A stretch of DNA of 64,000 bases from Paenibacillus_AB hodogayensis (GTDB lineage: Bacteria; Bacillota; Bacilli; Paenibacillales; NBRC-103111), in assembly GCF_039536325.1 (NCBI RefSeq), contig NZ_BAAAYO010000013.1:359352-423351 (forward strand), written 5' to 3'. Below the pieces are notes generated by a model that made no database searches, had not been told where the DNA came from, and worked only from the letters and a program-made list of their open reading frames with translations. The stretch's first letter is position 1, and every line of letters begins with the position of its first letter. The translations under genes were made by a program, and so were the position numbers. Positions 41,165 to 49,381 of the stretch are shown here, in pieces.

Positions 41165-41776
41165 ATGAAGTTTTCGCTCGGCTTATTCCAGAAACCCGAC
41201 CCAGCCTCATATCGTTTCAATTACAGCGATCCCGACGTCGTGAACGGACTGACTCAGCGCTTGTTTCAATATTTCGCGCAAGTCCCCTCCCATCAACAAA
41301 TCGTATTCGTTTGCATCGGAACGGATCGGTCGACCGGCGACTCGCTCGGTCCTTTAATCGGCACTCATCTCCATAAGCACCAATACAGCGGATTGCACTT
41401 ATTCGGGACTTTGGATGAACCGGTCCACGCCATGAATCTGAACGACTCCATTGCCGAGATCGAACGGTCGTACGACTCTCCTTACATTGTCGCTATAGAT
41501 GCATGCCTCGGTCAAGTGTCCAGCGTAGGATGCATCACCGTAGCCGATGGGCCGGTCAAACCGGGCGCCGGCGTGCAGAAGGAGCTTCCTTCGCTTGGCG
41601 ATATGCATGTTACCGGCATCGTGAACGTTGGCGGATTCATGGAATATTTCGTTTTGCAAAACACGAGATTGAGCGTCGTCATGAGAATGTCCGAGATCAT
41701 CTCCCGCTCCATCTTTCGCTCCTTGATGATGGCCAGACGCATCACTTCGGTTCAACAGGCTCCAGGCATTGACTGA
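41165..41776 (+). CDS. yyaC: YyaC-like germination/spore protease-related protein
   Basis: A 203-residue YyaC-family protein, a relative of the GPR/hydrogenase-maturation protease fold. Visible motifs are VCIGTDRSTGDSLGPL, GTLDEPVHAMNL and VAIDACLGQVSSVG. It is conserved in endospore formers and annotated as a spore protease. A GGGAGGAA site precedes the ATG. Its last 35 bp overlap the end of the DUF4446 gene on the other strand. Confidence 0.92.
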   Translation: MKFSLGLFQKPDPASYRFNYSDPDVVNGLTQRLFQYFAQVPSHQQIVFVCIGTDRSTGDSLGPLIGTHLHKHQYSGLHLFGTLDEPVHAMNLNDSIAEIERSYDSPYIVAIDACLGQVSSVGCITVADGPVKPGAGVQKELPSLGDMHVTGIVNVGGFMEYFVLQNTRLSVVMRMSEIISRSIFRSLMMARRITSVQQAPGID

Positions 41777-42248
41777 TCGCTTGCTTTTCTTCCGGCGTTA
41801 GCTTGTATTCCGATGTTCCCCCGGTTATCGGTTTGGCATATACATACGTTTCATCCCGAGTGTGAATGCCCGTCAGAACGACGCCGTCCTGCTGCTCGCT
41901 CAGAATCGCCACCGAGAAGCTGAGATCGGCGCCACGTTCCTCGAAAGCATTAAACCGGCAAACCGCGATTTTCGATTTCATCGTTTTGAGAGTCGATTCT
42001 ATACGCTGCAGACGTTCCTCCTGCCGATCCGCCGCCATCAGGGCGGCATCTGTCTTTTGCCGATACTCCATCAAAGCCTGCTCCAGCTCTTTGATATCCA
42101 GTCCGCCCAATATGCCTACATACCTTTTCTTGAGCCGTGACAGCTTAACGGAGACGATCAAGAGGACGATCAATAATAGGATGATGATAGCGGCAAGCCC
42201 TAAAGCAACGGCTGCTTCAGGCTGCATCGTTTGGCTCCACTCGTTCAA
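41742..42248 (-). CDS. DUF4446 membrane-anchored protein
   Basis: A 168-residue protein with one N-terminal helix (ALGLAAIIILLLIVLLIVSVKL), a coiled-coil (~70-105, RQEERLQRIESTLKTMKSK) and the DUF4446 core (VCRFNAFEERGADLSFSVAIL, GVVLTGIHTRDETYVYAKPI). The start is TTG 42248 behind AAAGGAAG. It is conserved next to spo0J/yyaC in Firmicutes; the function is unknown. Confidence 0.88.
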   Translation of the reverse strand: MNEWSQTMQPEAAVALGLAAIIILLLIVLLIVSVKLSRLKKRYVGILGGLDIKELEQALMEYRQKTDAALMAADRQEERLQRIESTLKTMKSKIAVCRFNAFEERGADLSFSVAILSEQQDGVVLTGIHTRDETYVYAKPITGGTSEYKLTPEEKQAISQCLEPVEPK

Positions 42249-42293
42249 AGGGTTAGCTTCCTTTCGTTCTCGTTTCTCCGCTTATTTCATCCA

Positions 42294-43454
42294 TCAAGCC
42301 ATTTGGCGATAATGTCCGCTAATTTCACGAACCGCGGCAATAAAATTGTTGATTTCCGAATCCGTCGTATAATAACCGATACTCGCCCGCACCGCCCCGG
42401 TTTCCAGCGTACCGGCCGCACCATGCGCCAATGGCGTACAATGATACCCTGACCTCACCGCTATCTCGAAGCTTTGATCGAGAATAAAGGCAACTTCAGA
42501 GCTATCCGCATGATCCATCACGAATGCCGCAATCCCCGTCTTGGGTTCCCCAAGAGCTGGTCCTAACAACCTCACTCCATCGATCGCCAGCAAACCTTCC
42601 ATCAACGTCTGGATTTGATTCCATTCTTTATTATGGATCACCTCCACGCCTTCATTCAGGACAAATTTGGCTCCCTCTCTCAGTCCGGCGATGCCGACGG
42701 TATTTTGCGTCCCCGCCTCGTACCGATCTGGCCTGACCGTAGGCTGATCGAGCGATTCCGATTGACTGCCCGTCCCCCCGTGCATCAACGGCGTTAGTTC
42801 CAGATTTGGGTGTATGTACAGCCCTCCCGTTCCTTGCGGACCCAGAAGCCCTTTGTGTCCGGGGAAAGCAAACATGTCGATCCCCATATGTTCCACATGC
42901 AGCGGTACCACACCTGCGGTTTGAGCCCCGTCTATGAGCAGCTTCGCCCCTTTGCGCTTCACGATCTCGGCGATTTGTTCGATCGGCAATATCGTCCCCA
43001 ATAAATTCGAGCTGTGATTGCACACGACCAGTCTCGTATTGGCTTGAAACGCTTCCTCCACATGCCGCGGCTGAACCTGCCCTTTCTCGTCCGCCTCTAC
43101 ATAGGTGATTTGTACCCCATGCTCTCTTTTCAAATACTCCAACGGCCGTCTTACCGAATTATGCTCTACATTGGTGCAGATGACATGATCGCCCGGCTTT
43201 ACAAACCCTTTGATGGCTATATTCAAAGCCATCGTCGTATTTAGCGCATAGGAAATATCATTCGGATTATTTATGCCCAACAGCTTCGCAAGCACGCTGC
43301 GGCCCTCAAACAAGATCCGGCTCGCCTTCACCGCCATCTGGTGGCTGCCGCGACCCGGATTAGCAGGAATTAACATACTTGCTTGCATCGCTTCCAATAC
43401 GGCCGGAGGCTTCGGCCATGAGGAGGCGGCATTATCGAAATATTTTATAGCCAT
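42294..43454 (-). CDS. Class V aminotransferase / cysteine desulfurase family protein
   Basis: A 386-residue PLP enzyme from ATG 43454 (AAGGAGG site). FPGHKGLLGPQGTGG contains the PLP lysine. VRSGYHCTPLAHGAAGT contains the cysteine expected for persulfide formation. The N-terminus IKYFDNAASSWPKPP is typical. It fits the EF2568-like desulfurase-family group rather than housekeeping IscS/SufS. Such enzymes mobilise sulfur or selenium. The DUF3343 gene nearby may be a partner. Confidence 0.85.
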   Translation of the reverse strand: MAIKYFDNAASSWPKPPAVLEAMQASMLIPANPGRGSHQMAVKASRILFEGRSVLAKLLGINNPNDISYALNTTMALNIAIKGFVKPGDHVICTNVEHNSVRRPLEYLKREHGVQITYVEADEKGQVQPRHVEEAFQANTRLVVCNHSSNLLGTILPIEQIAEIVKRKGAKLLIDGAQTAGVVPLHVEHMGIDMFAFPGHKGLLGPQGTGGLYIHPNLELTPLMHGGTGSQSESLDQPTVRPDRYEAGTQNTVGIAGLREGAKFVLNEGVEVIHNKEWNQIQTLMEGLLAIDGVRLLGPALGEPKTGIAAFVMDHADSSEVAFILDQSFEIAVRSGYHCTPLAHGAAGTLETGAVRASIGYYTTDSEINNFIAAVREISGHYRQMA

Positions 43455-43510
43455 AGGACGACCTCCTTCCTCACTCTTTTGATATGCGAATACACCGGTG
43501 CTAAGGGGTA

Positions 43511-43562
43511 AAAAAAGCATACCCTGCCATTTGCCGCTTACAGGCAAAGCCGTGGTATGCTT
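43511..43562 (-). terminator. Terminator after soj-spo0J
   Basis: On the minus strand AAGCATACC...GGGTATGCTT, with an inner TTTGCC/GGCAAA pair, is followed by TTTTT. Confidence 0.8.
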
Positions 43563-43585
43563 CCGGTGCAGCTTTATAATCTCGT

Positions 43586-44440
43586 TTAACTTATTTTTCC
43601 CTGCAGCAGTTCGAGTAACCGTTCCAAATCATCCTTGGAATAGTAAAGAAGCTCAATTTTCCCCTTATCGTTCTGGTGTTTGATTTTCACTGTCGTCCGG
43701 TACCGATCGCGCAGTGATTCCTCCAGCTGATCGATATAAGGATCAGCCCTTTTCTCCTTCACCTTTTCCACTTGCGGCTGTTTGGCTTCTTCCAGCTGCT
43801 TGATGTAGTCCTCGAGATAGCGGACGCTCCACTCGTTCTTTACCGTCAAGTGAGCTAATTCTTTCTTTATCTTATCGTCCTTCACCCCGACGATTGCTCG
43901 GGCATGACCCATCGATAATGTTCCACGTGAAACATGTTGCTTCACTTCCTCAGGAAGCTGGAGCAACCGCAAAAAGTTGGCGATATGCGATCTGCTCTTC
44001 CCTACCTTAACGGAAAGCTCTTCTTGCGTAAATTGAAACTGTTCGACCAACGCTTGATACGCTTGAGCGATTTCGATTGCATTCAAATCCTCGCGCTGCA
44101 CATTCTCAATGAGAGCAATTTCCATCACTTGTTGATCGGAAAATTTACGAACGACTGCAGGTATCTTTTCCAATCCGTTAAGCTGGGATGCGCGGAAACG
44201 CCGTTCACCCGCTATAATTTCGAAGCCCCTCAATACGGTCCGAACGATAATCGGCTGAATGACTCCGTGTTCTTTAATGGACTGCGCCAGCTCTGCAATC
44301 GAATCCTCGTTAAACGTTTTGCGGGGCTGGTAAGGGTTTGGCCGAAGCTCCTTCAGTGGAATTTCAACCACTTTATCTTCCTCGCCGACATGAAGCGATG
44401 GGATGAGCGCATCAAGTCCTTTTCCCAACCGTTTACTCAT
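43586..44440 (-). CDS. spo0J: Chromosome partitioning protein Spo0J (ParB)
   Basis: A 284-residue ParB/Spo0J CTPase. The N-terminal domain has PNPYQPRKTFNEDSIAELAQSI and GERRFRAS (CTP-binding boxes). The central HTH (ELSVKVGKSRSHIANFLRLL) binds parS, and the C-terminal domain dimerises. It loads on parS, spreads as a clamp, recruits SMC and controls Soj. The start overlaps the soj end by 8 bp. A perfect parS (43919-43934) lies inside the gene. Confidence 0.95.
   Translation of the reverse strand: MSKRLGKGLDALIPSLHVGEEDKVVEIPLKELRPNPYQPRKTFNEDSIAELAQSIKEHGVIQPIIVRTVLRGFEIIAGERRFRASQLNGLEKIPAVVRKFSDQQVMEIALIENVQREDLNAIEIAQAYQALVEQFQFTQEELSVKVGKSRSHIANFLRLLQLPEEVKQHVSRGTLSMGHARAIVGVKDDKIKKELAHLTVKNEWSVRYLEDYIKQLEEAKQPQVEKVKEKRADPYIDQLEESLRDRYRTTVKIKHQNDKGKIELLYYSKDDLERLLELLQGKIS
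43919..43934. promoter_or_regulatory. parS site 1
   Basis: TGTTCCACGTGAAACA, a perfect match to the 16-bp parS consensus, inside spo0J as in Bacillus subtilis. Confidence 0.95.
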
Positions 44441-45194
44441 AGGAGACCACTTCCTTCGCCAATTCCAAATACACTTCCGCTCCCTTGGAACGCGGATCGT
44501 AAGTTATGATGGATTGCCCGTGACTGGGAGCCTCGCTCAAACGCACATTGCGTGGGATGATCGTCTGATACACCTTTTGCTGAAAATACTTTTTCACTTC
44601 TTCTATAACTTGAATACCCAGATTCGTTCTCGCATCAAACATCGTCAGCAGCACACCCTCGATTTGCAAATGTGTGTTCAGATGCTTTTGGACGAGTCTG
44701 ACCGTATTCAACAATTGGCTCAATCCTTCTAGCGCGTAATACTCGCATTGAATCGGAATGATAACCGAGTCGGCCGCCGTCAAGGAATTGATCGTCAAAA
44801 TGCCTAAGGATGGCGGACAATCGATTAAAATATAATCGAACATATGCTTCACGAGCTGCAGCGATTTCTTCAATCGCACTTCCCGGGAAATCGTCGGTAC
44901 AAGCTCGATTTCAGCTCCGGCCAATTGAATCGTAGCTGGAATTATTTTCAAGTTTTCAATAGCAGAATCGACAATCGCATCTTTCGGATGCACATCGTTA
45001 ATGATGACATCGTAAATACAATAAACGACATCCGCTTTATTTACGCCAATTCCGCTCGTCGTATTGCCTTGCGGATCAATATCGACAAGCAGTACTCTTT
45101 TGCCCAATGTAGCTAAGCAGGCGCCTAAATTTACCGAGGTCGTCGTTTTGCCGACTCCGCCTTTCTGATTTGCGACAGCAATAATCTTCGCCAA
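44433..45194 (-). CDS. soj: Chromosome partitioning ATPase Soj (ParA)
   Basis: A 253-residue ParA ATPase with the deviant Walker A KGGVGKTTT, switch DIDPQGN and DCPPSLG. With Spo0J it segregates origins and regulates DnaA. I chose TTG 45194 because GAGGTG lies 6 nt upstream and gives the usual MAKIIAVANQKGG start; an ATG 3 bp earlier is too close to the site. It is first in soj-spo0J. Confidence 0.95.
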   Translation of the reverse strand: MAKIIAVANQKGGVGKTTTSVNLGACLATLGKRVLLVDIDPQGNTTSGIGVNKADVVYCIYDVIINDVHPKDAIVDSAIENLKIIPATIQLAGAEIELVPTISREVRLKKSLQLVKHMFDYILIDCPPSLGILTINSLTAADSVIIPIQCEYYALEGLSQLLNTVRLVQKHLNTHLQIEGVLLTMFDARTNLGIQVIEEVKKYFQQKVYQTIIPRNVRLSEAPSHGQSIITYDPRSKGAEVYLELAKEVVSYE

Positions 45195-45642
45195 CATCTT
45201 CACCTCTATCAAAATTACGCACACAGCATACTCCGTGTACAGCACCCTGCACAACGACCCTGTCGCAAACCGCGCACTCTCTCACTCTATTATTTTACTA
45301 TTTGGAGGTCCCGCTGCTCTGACCATCATTGAAAAGACCGACACATCAATCCTGCTTGCCCTTCGTGAGGGTACCACCGATCGATCGGCTTCCCGATTAC
45401 ACAATTCCAGTTTAACGCATTGCAACGTAGAATGGAAAGACTGAATACCAACGCGACGTGATGTCGCTTGGCCATTTCAGCAGCTTCCACTCTACATGCA
45501 GATTAAACGAAGCATTTCCTTAACCTGCAATTGGCTTTTAACCGGCCCGCGTTCAACCAGAAGGGAAAGCTTCCCTTGGGCTCATTCTTCCAACAAGCAC
45601 AATTGCAGCTGCGGATGATCACTGCCCATTCCTATAGAAGAA
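45195..45642. other. Long gene-free leader upstream of soj
   Basis: About 450 bp with no credible gene. The minus strand contains an AAGGGAA-GC-TTTCCCTT hairpin near 45562-45579 and a GGTGGTACC motif near 45368-45376 that resembles a T-box core. No specifier stem or terminator pair was found. It may be a long 5' leader or decayed DNA. Confidence 0.4.
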
Positions 45643-45666
45643 AGAAAAGCTCCAACGATTGGAGCT
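45643..45666 (-). terminator. Terminator after noc
   Basis: On the minus strand AGCTCCAA-TCG-TTGGAGCT is followed by TTTCTTTC. Confidence 0.8.
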
Positions 45667-45685
45667 GAATGATCGAAGTTCAAGG

Positions 45686-46504
45686 TTAATGTTTTTTTGG
45701 TATGCGGATTATAAATTCATAATGATCGTCATGATCCTTCTCGTCGGTTTTAATCTGCAATCCGGACCCGGCTACCATCTCCACGGATTGGCGAATGGTA
45801 TTCAGCGCCAGCCGCACGTCTTTGGAGAACGATACCCTCTTGGTTTTCTTAATGGCGGCAGCTTCCTTATAGTAGGCTACTCTCGCTTCGGTTTGCTTGA
45901 CGTTTAATTCCTTCGTAATAATATCATTCAATACTTTGACCTGCAGCTCCTCTTGATCCAGAGCAAGGAGAGCTCGGGCATGGCGTTCTGTGATTTTTCG
46001 TTCAAGCAAAGCTTGCTTTACCGGTTCGCTCAAATTCAACAGCCGGATTTTATTGGCAATCGTCGACTGACTTTTCCCGAGCCTTTGGGCCAAGCTTTCC
46101 TGAGTCAAACCGTGTATTTCCATTAATTTCTGATAGGCGATCGCTTCTTCAAGTGCAGTAAGCCCTTCGCGCTGCAAATTTTCGATCAACGCAATAGAAG
46201 CAGCCTGAGCATCATTAAACTCGCGAACGATGGCCGGAACCGTATCCAGTCCCAGCTTCTTGACCGCTCTCCATCTTCGTTCCCCGGCAATGATCTCAAA
46301 TTTATGATTGCGGACTCGGACAATAATGGGCTGGATAACCCCGTGTGTCTTGATCGTTTGACAAAGCTCATCAATACGTTCATCATCAAAAATCGTCCTG
46401 GGCTGGTAAGGGCTTGGCACGATTTCATGAACGGATATGTTTTTCACTTCGTCTTGATTCGTCCGATCCGCAAACCCGAATAGCTTGGAGAATTGTTCTT
46501 TCAT
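45686..46504 (-). CDS. noc: Nucleoid occlusion protein Noc
   Basis: A 272-residue ParB paralogue, with IVPSPYQPRTIFDDERIDEL, GERRWRAVKKL and HTH ESLAQRLGKSQSTIANKIRLL. The N-terminal MKEQFSKLFGFADR is the amphipathic membrane-binding helix of Noc, which separates it from Spo0J. It binds NBS sites across the chromosome and blocks division over DNA. The ATG at 46504 lacks a strong ribosome site, but the upstream frame has no homology. Confidence 0.93.
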   Translation of the reverse strand: MKEQFSKLFGFADRTNQDEVKNISVHEIVPSPYQPRTIFDDERIDELCQTIKTHGVIQPIIVRVRNHKFEIIAGERRWRAVKKLGLDTVPAIVREFNDAQAASIALIENLQREGLTALEEAIAYQKLMEIHGLTQESLAQRLGKSQSTIANKIRLLNLSEPVKQALLERKITERHARALLALDQEELQVKVLNDIITKELNVKQTEARVAYYKEAAAIKKTKRVSFSKDVRLALNTIRQSVEMVAGSGLQIKTDEKDHDDHYEFIIRIPKKH

Positions 46505-46668
46505 ATGGAAACCAATCACCCAATTCCTTTCGTTGCAAGGAAAGCCTAGCCGAATGTTTTGCATCGGCGTTCGACTCTTCGCTGCCATCCTACCATTCGA
46601 ACTACACCTTATATTAATTCTCCAGAAACTATCATTTTCCTGCCTTGCCGGCAGAAACAATTTGTGAT

Positions 46669-46684
46669 TGTTTCACGTGGAACA
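46669..46684. promoter_or_regulatory. parS site 2
   Basis: TGTTTCACGTGGAACA is the reverse complement of the perfect parS consensus, located between noc and rsmG. Confidence 0.95.
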
Positions 46685-46721
46685 ATGATTCGGCATGAAA
46701 AGGAACCCACTTCGACGGTCT

Positions 46722-47441
46722 TCATAATGGCTGCTTTAAAGGGATACCAGCCTTGCGCGGATATTTGGCAGGCGTACTGCCTACCTTATCGATCAATACC
46801 AAATGTCTTGTTGCCTGCTCAATCGGAAGCTCGAAGCGTACGACAGATCTAACCTCTCCCCGCAGCTGCTTCAAGCTAAATTTGGCTTCTTGAACCTCCT
46901 CGCCCGGCTCGGAACCTTTCATCGCGGCGAAGACACCTTTCGGTTTCACGAAAGGCAAACAAAATTCATTCAGTACGTTCAAGCGGGCAACCGCCCGAGC
47001 GGTAACCACTTCATACGAATCGCGCAGTTCTGCGTTCCGGGCCAAGTCCTCCGCCCTGCCGTGCAAGCATTGAACATCGCTTAATTCCAACGCCTGAACG
47101 ATATGATTCAAAAATTGAATCCGCTTGTTCAACGAATCAACGATCGTAACCTTTAGCTGCGGAAATATGATTTTCAAGGGAATACTTGGAAAACCAGCTC
47201 CTGATCCTATATCCGCTAACGTGCGAATTTCCCCGAAAGGCAAAAAGAACGAAAGGGAAAGCGAGTCGTAAAAATGCTTGATATAAACCTGCTCCCTCTC
47301 GGTAATTCCAGTCAAGTTCATCTTCTCGTTCCAGGAGACCAGCAGCTGGAAATATGTCTCGAACTGATTCCACTGCTTGTCGGACAGCACCAGCTGCTTC
47401 TCCTTCAACAAATCGGTAAACAGCTTCTTCACATCATCCAT
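46722..47441 (-). CDS. rsmG: 16S rRNA (guanine527-N7)-methyltransferase RsmG
   Basis: A 239-residue Rossmann methyltransferase with ADIGSGAGFPSIPLKI (SAM loop), LQCLHGRAED-like acidic region and VTARAVARLNVL. It methylates G527 of 16S rRNA; loss gives low-level streptomycin resistance. It starts 4 bp after the mnmG stop with an AGAGG site. Confidence 0.96.
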   Translation of the reverse strand: MDDVKKLFTDLLKEKQLVLSDKQWNQFETYFQLLVSWNEKMNLTGITEREQVYIKHFYDSLSLSFFLPFGEIRTLADIGSGAGFPSIPLKIIFPQLKVTIVDSLNKRIQFLNHIVQALELSDVQCLHGRAEDLARNAELRDSYEVVTARAVARLNVLNEFCLPFVKPKGVFAAMKGSEPGEEVQEAKFSLKQLRGEVRSVVRFELPIEQATRHLVLIDKVGSTPAKYPRKAGIPLKQPL

Positions 47442-47445
47442 CGTG

Positions 47446-49335
47446 TCAGCCTCTTGCCGCGGCAGTTTTATTGTAATGCTCCAGGAAGACGAGCAGGATC
47501 GAGATGTCCGCAGGAGTAACCCCGGATATGCGCGATGCTTGCCCGATTGATATCGGCCGGATTTCGTTCAGTCTCTGCTTGGCCTCATTGGCAATACCGT
47601 GAATGTCGGCGTAGTTCAAATCTTCAGGCAGCTTCTTCTTCTCCATCTTGGCCAGACGATCCACATGAATGAGCTGCTTCTCGATATAGCCCTCGTACTT
47701 GATCTGAATCTCCACTTGTTCCTTCATTTCCTCATCCAGCTCGAACGGGGACGGGTTCAACTGCTCAAGCTGCGCATACGTCACTTCTGGACGTCTCAGC
47801 AGCGTAATCATATCGACTGCATTATTAAGCGGCACGGTTCCGGCCTCCGTCAGCATCGCTTGCACTTGCGGCTCCGGACGAAGCTTGGTCGTCTTCAACC
47901 GATCGATCTCCAATGCGACCGTTTCTTTCTTATGGAGAAACTTCTCGTACCTTTGCTGGGAAATGAGACCGATCTCGTATCCCGTAGGCGTCAGACGCAG
48001 ATCCGCATTATCGTGACGGAGCAAGAGACGGTATTCCGCTCTCGACGTTAACAGCCGGTACGGCTCGCTTGTTCCTTTCGTGACCAGATCGTCGATCAAG
48101 ACACCGATATATCCTTGCGATCGATCCAATACGACCGGTTCTTTCCCTTGTACTTTAAGGGCCGCATTAATACCGGCCATGATCCCTTGCCCGGCTGCTT
48201 CTTCGTATCCGGACGTTCCGTTAATTTGACCGGCGGTAAACAAGCCTTGCACCCGCTTCGTTTCCAGCGATGGCCACAGCTGAGTCGGCACGACTGCGTC
48301 ATATTCGATGGCATAGCCGGTACGCATCATCTTTACTTGCTCTAGCCCGGGAATCGAACGCAAAATGCTCAACTGCACTTCTTCCGGCATACTGGTGGAC
48401 AGCCCTTGAACGTAATATTCGGACGTATGGCGGCCTTCTGGCTCCAAGAAGATTTGATGCTTCGGCTTATCGCTAAAACGGACGATTTTATCTTCGATCG
48501 ACGGGCAATAGCGCGGTCCCGTACCTTCGATCGCTCCGGAGAACATCGGGGCCCGATGCAGGTTGTTATTAATAATTTCATGCGTATCGGCCGATGTGTA
48601 CGTTAACCAGCATGGCAGCTGCTCGCGTGCGAACGGCTCCGTTTCATGGGAAAAATATTTCGGGTTTTCGTCCCCGGGCTGAATTTCCATTTTGGAAAAA
48701 TCAATCGTTTCTTTTTGCACGCGCGGCGGTGTGCCGGTCTTGAAACGAACGAGCTCGAAGCCGAGGTTTCTCAAGCTCTCCGACAACTTCACCGAAGGCT
48801 GCTGGTTGTTCGGTCCGCTCTCGTACATCAGATCTCCCATGATGACTTTCCCGCGCAAATAGGTGCCGGTCGTCAACACGATCGCTTTGCCAAAATACTG
48901 CGCTCCCGTTTTCGTAACGACCCCGGTGCATACGCCATCCTCGACGATCAGCTCCTCCACCATCCCTTGGCGAAGCGTCAGCTTTTCCTGCTTCTCGATC
49001 GTTTCCTTCATCGTATGCTGGTACAAAAACTTGTCGGCTTGCGCCCGCAGCGCGTGAACAGCCGGTCCTTTTCCCGTATTCAGCATGCGCAGTTGGATAA
49101 ACGTTTTGTCGATATTGCGGCCCATCTCTCCGCCCAGCGCATCGATTTCGCGCACGACATGCCCTTTGGCCGGCCCCCCAATCGAAGGATTGCACGGCAT
49201 AAAAGCGACCATATCCAGATTGATCGTCAGCAGCAGCGTCTCGCAGCCCATCCTCGCGGAGGCCAGCGCAGCTTCGCAGCCCGCATGGCCGGCTCCGATA
49301 ACGATTACGTCAAATTGACCTGCCGAGTAATTCAT
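47446..49335 (-). CDS. mnmG: tRNA uridine-5-carboxymethylaminomethyl synthesis enzyme MnmG
   Basis: A 629-residue FAD enzyme. The N-terminal dinucleotide loop is GAGHAGCEAA. Family motifs PCNPSIGGPAKGH and GTGPRYCPSIEDKI follow, and the C-terminal helical domain ends ISGVTPADISILLVFLEHY. With MnmE it modifies U34 of tRNAs. An AAGGAGG site precedes the ATG. It is 46 bp after mnmE. Confidence 0.97.
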   Translation of the reverse strand: MNYSAGQFDVIVIGAGHAGCEAALASARMGCETLLLTINLDMVAFMPCNPSIGGPAKGHVVREIDALGGEMGRNIDKTFIQLRMLNTGKGPAVHALRAQADKFLYQHTMKETIEKQEKLTLRQGMVEELIVEDGVCTGVVTKTGAQYFGKAIVLTTGTYLRGKVIMGDLMYESGPNNQQPSVKLSESLRNLGFELVRFKTGTPPRVQKETIDFSKMEIQPGDENPKYFSHETEPFAREQLPCWLTYTSADTHEIINNNLHRAPMFSGAIEGTGPRYCPSIEDKIVRFSDKPKHQIFLEPEGRHTSEYYVQGLSTSMPEEVQLSILRSIPGLEQVKMMRTGYAIEYDAVVPTQLWPSLETKRVQGLFTAGQINGTSGYEEAAGQGIMAGINAALKVQGKEPVVLDRSQGYIGVLIDDLVTKGTSEPYRLLTSRAEYRLLLRHDNADLRLTPTGYEIGLISQQRYEKFLHKKETVALEIDRLKTTKLRPEPQVQAMLTEAGTVPLNNAVDMITLLRRPEVTYAQLEQLNPSPFELDEEMKEQVEIQIKYEGYIEKQLIHVDRLAKMEKKKLPEDLNYADIHGIANEAKQRLNEIRPISIGQASRISGVTPADISILLVFLEHYNKTAAARG

Positions 49336-49381
49336 TTGAAACCCTCCTTTGCTTTTTTGAATAAGAACATATGTTCCAAAA

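Noticed and set aside
45360..45385. Functional T-box riboswitch
   Set aside because: Only the GGTGGTACC core is recognisable; stem I, specifier loop and a competing terminator were not found, so it is kept only as a query.
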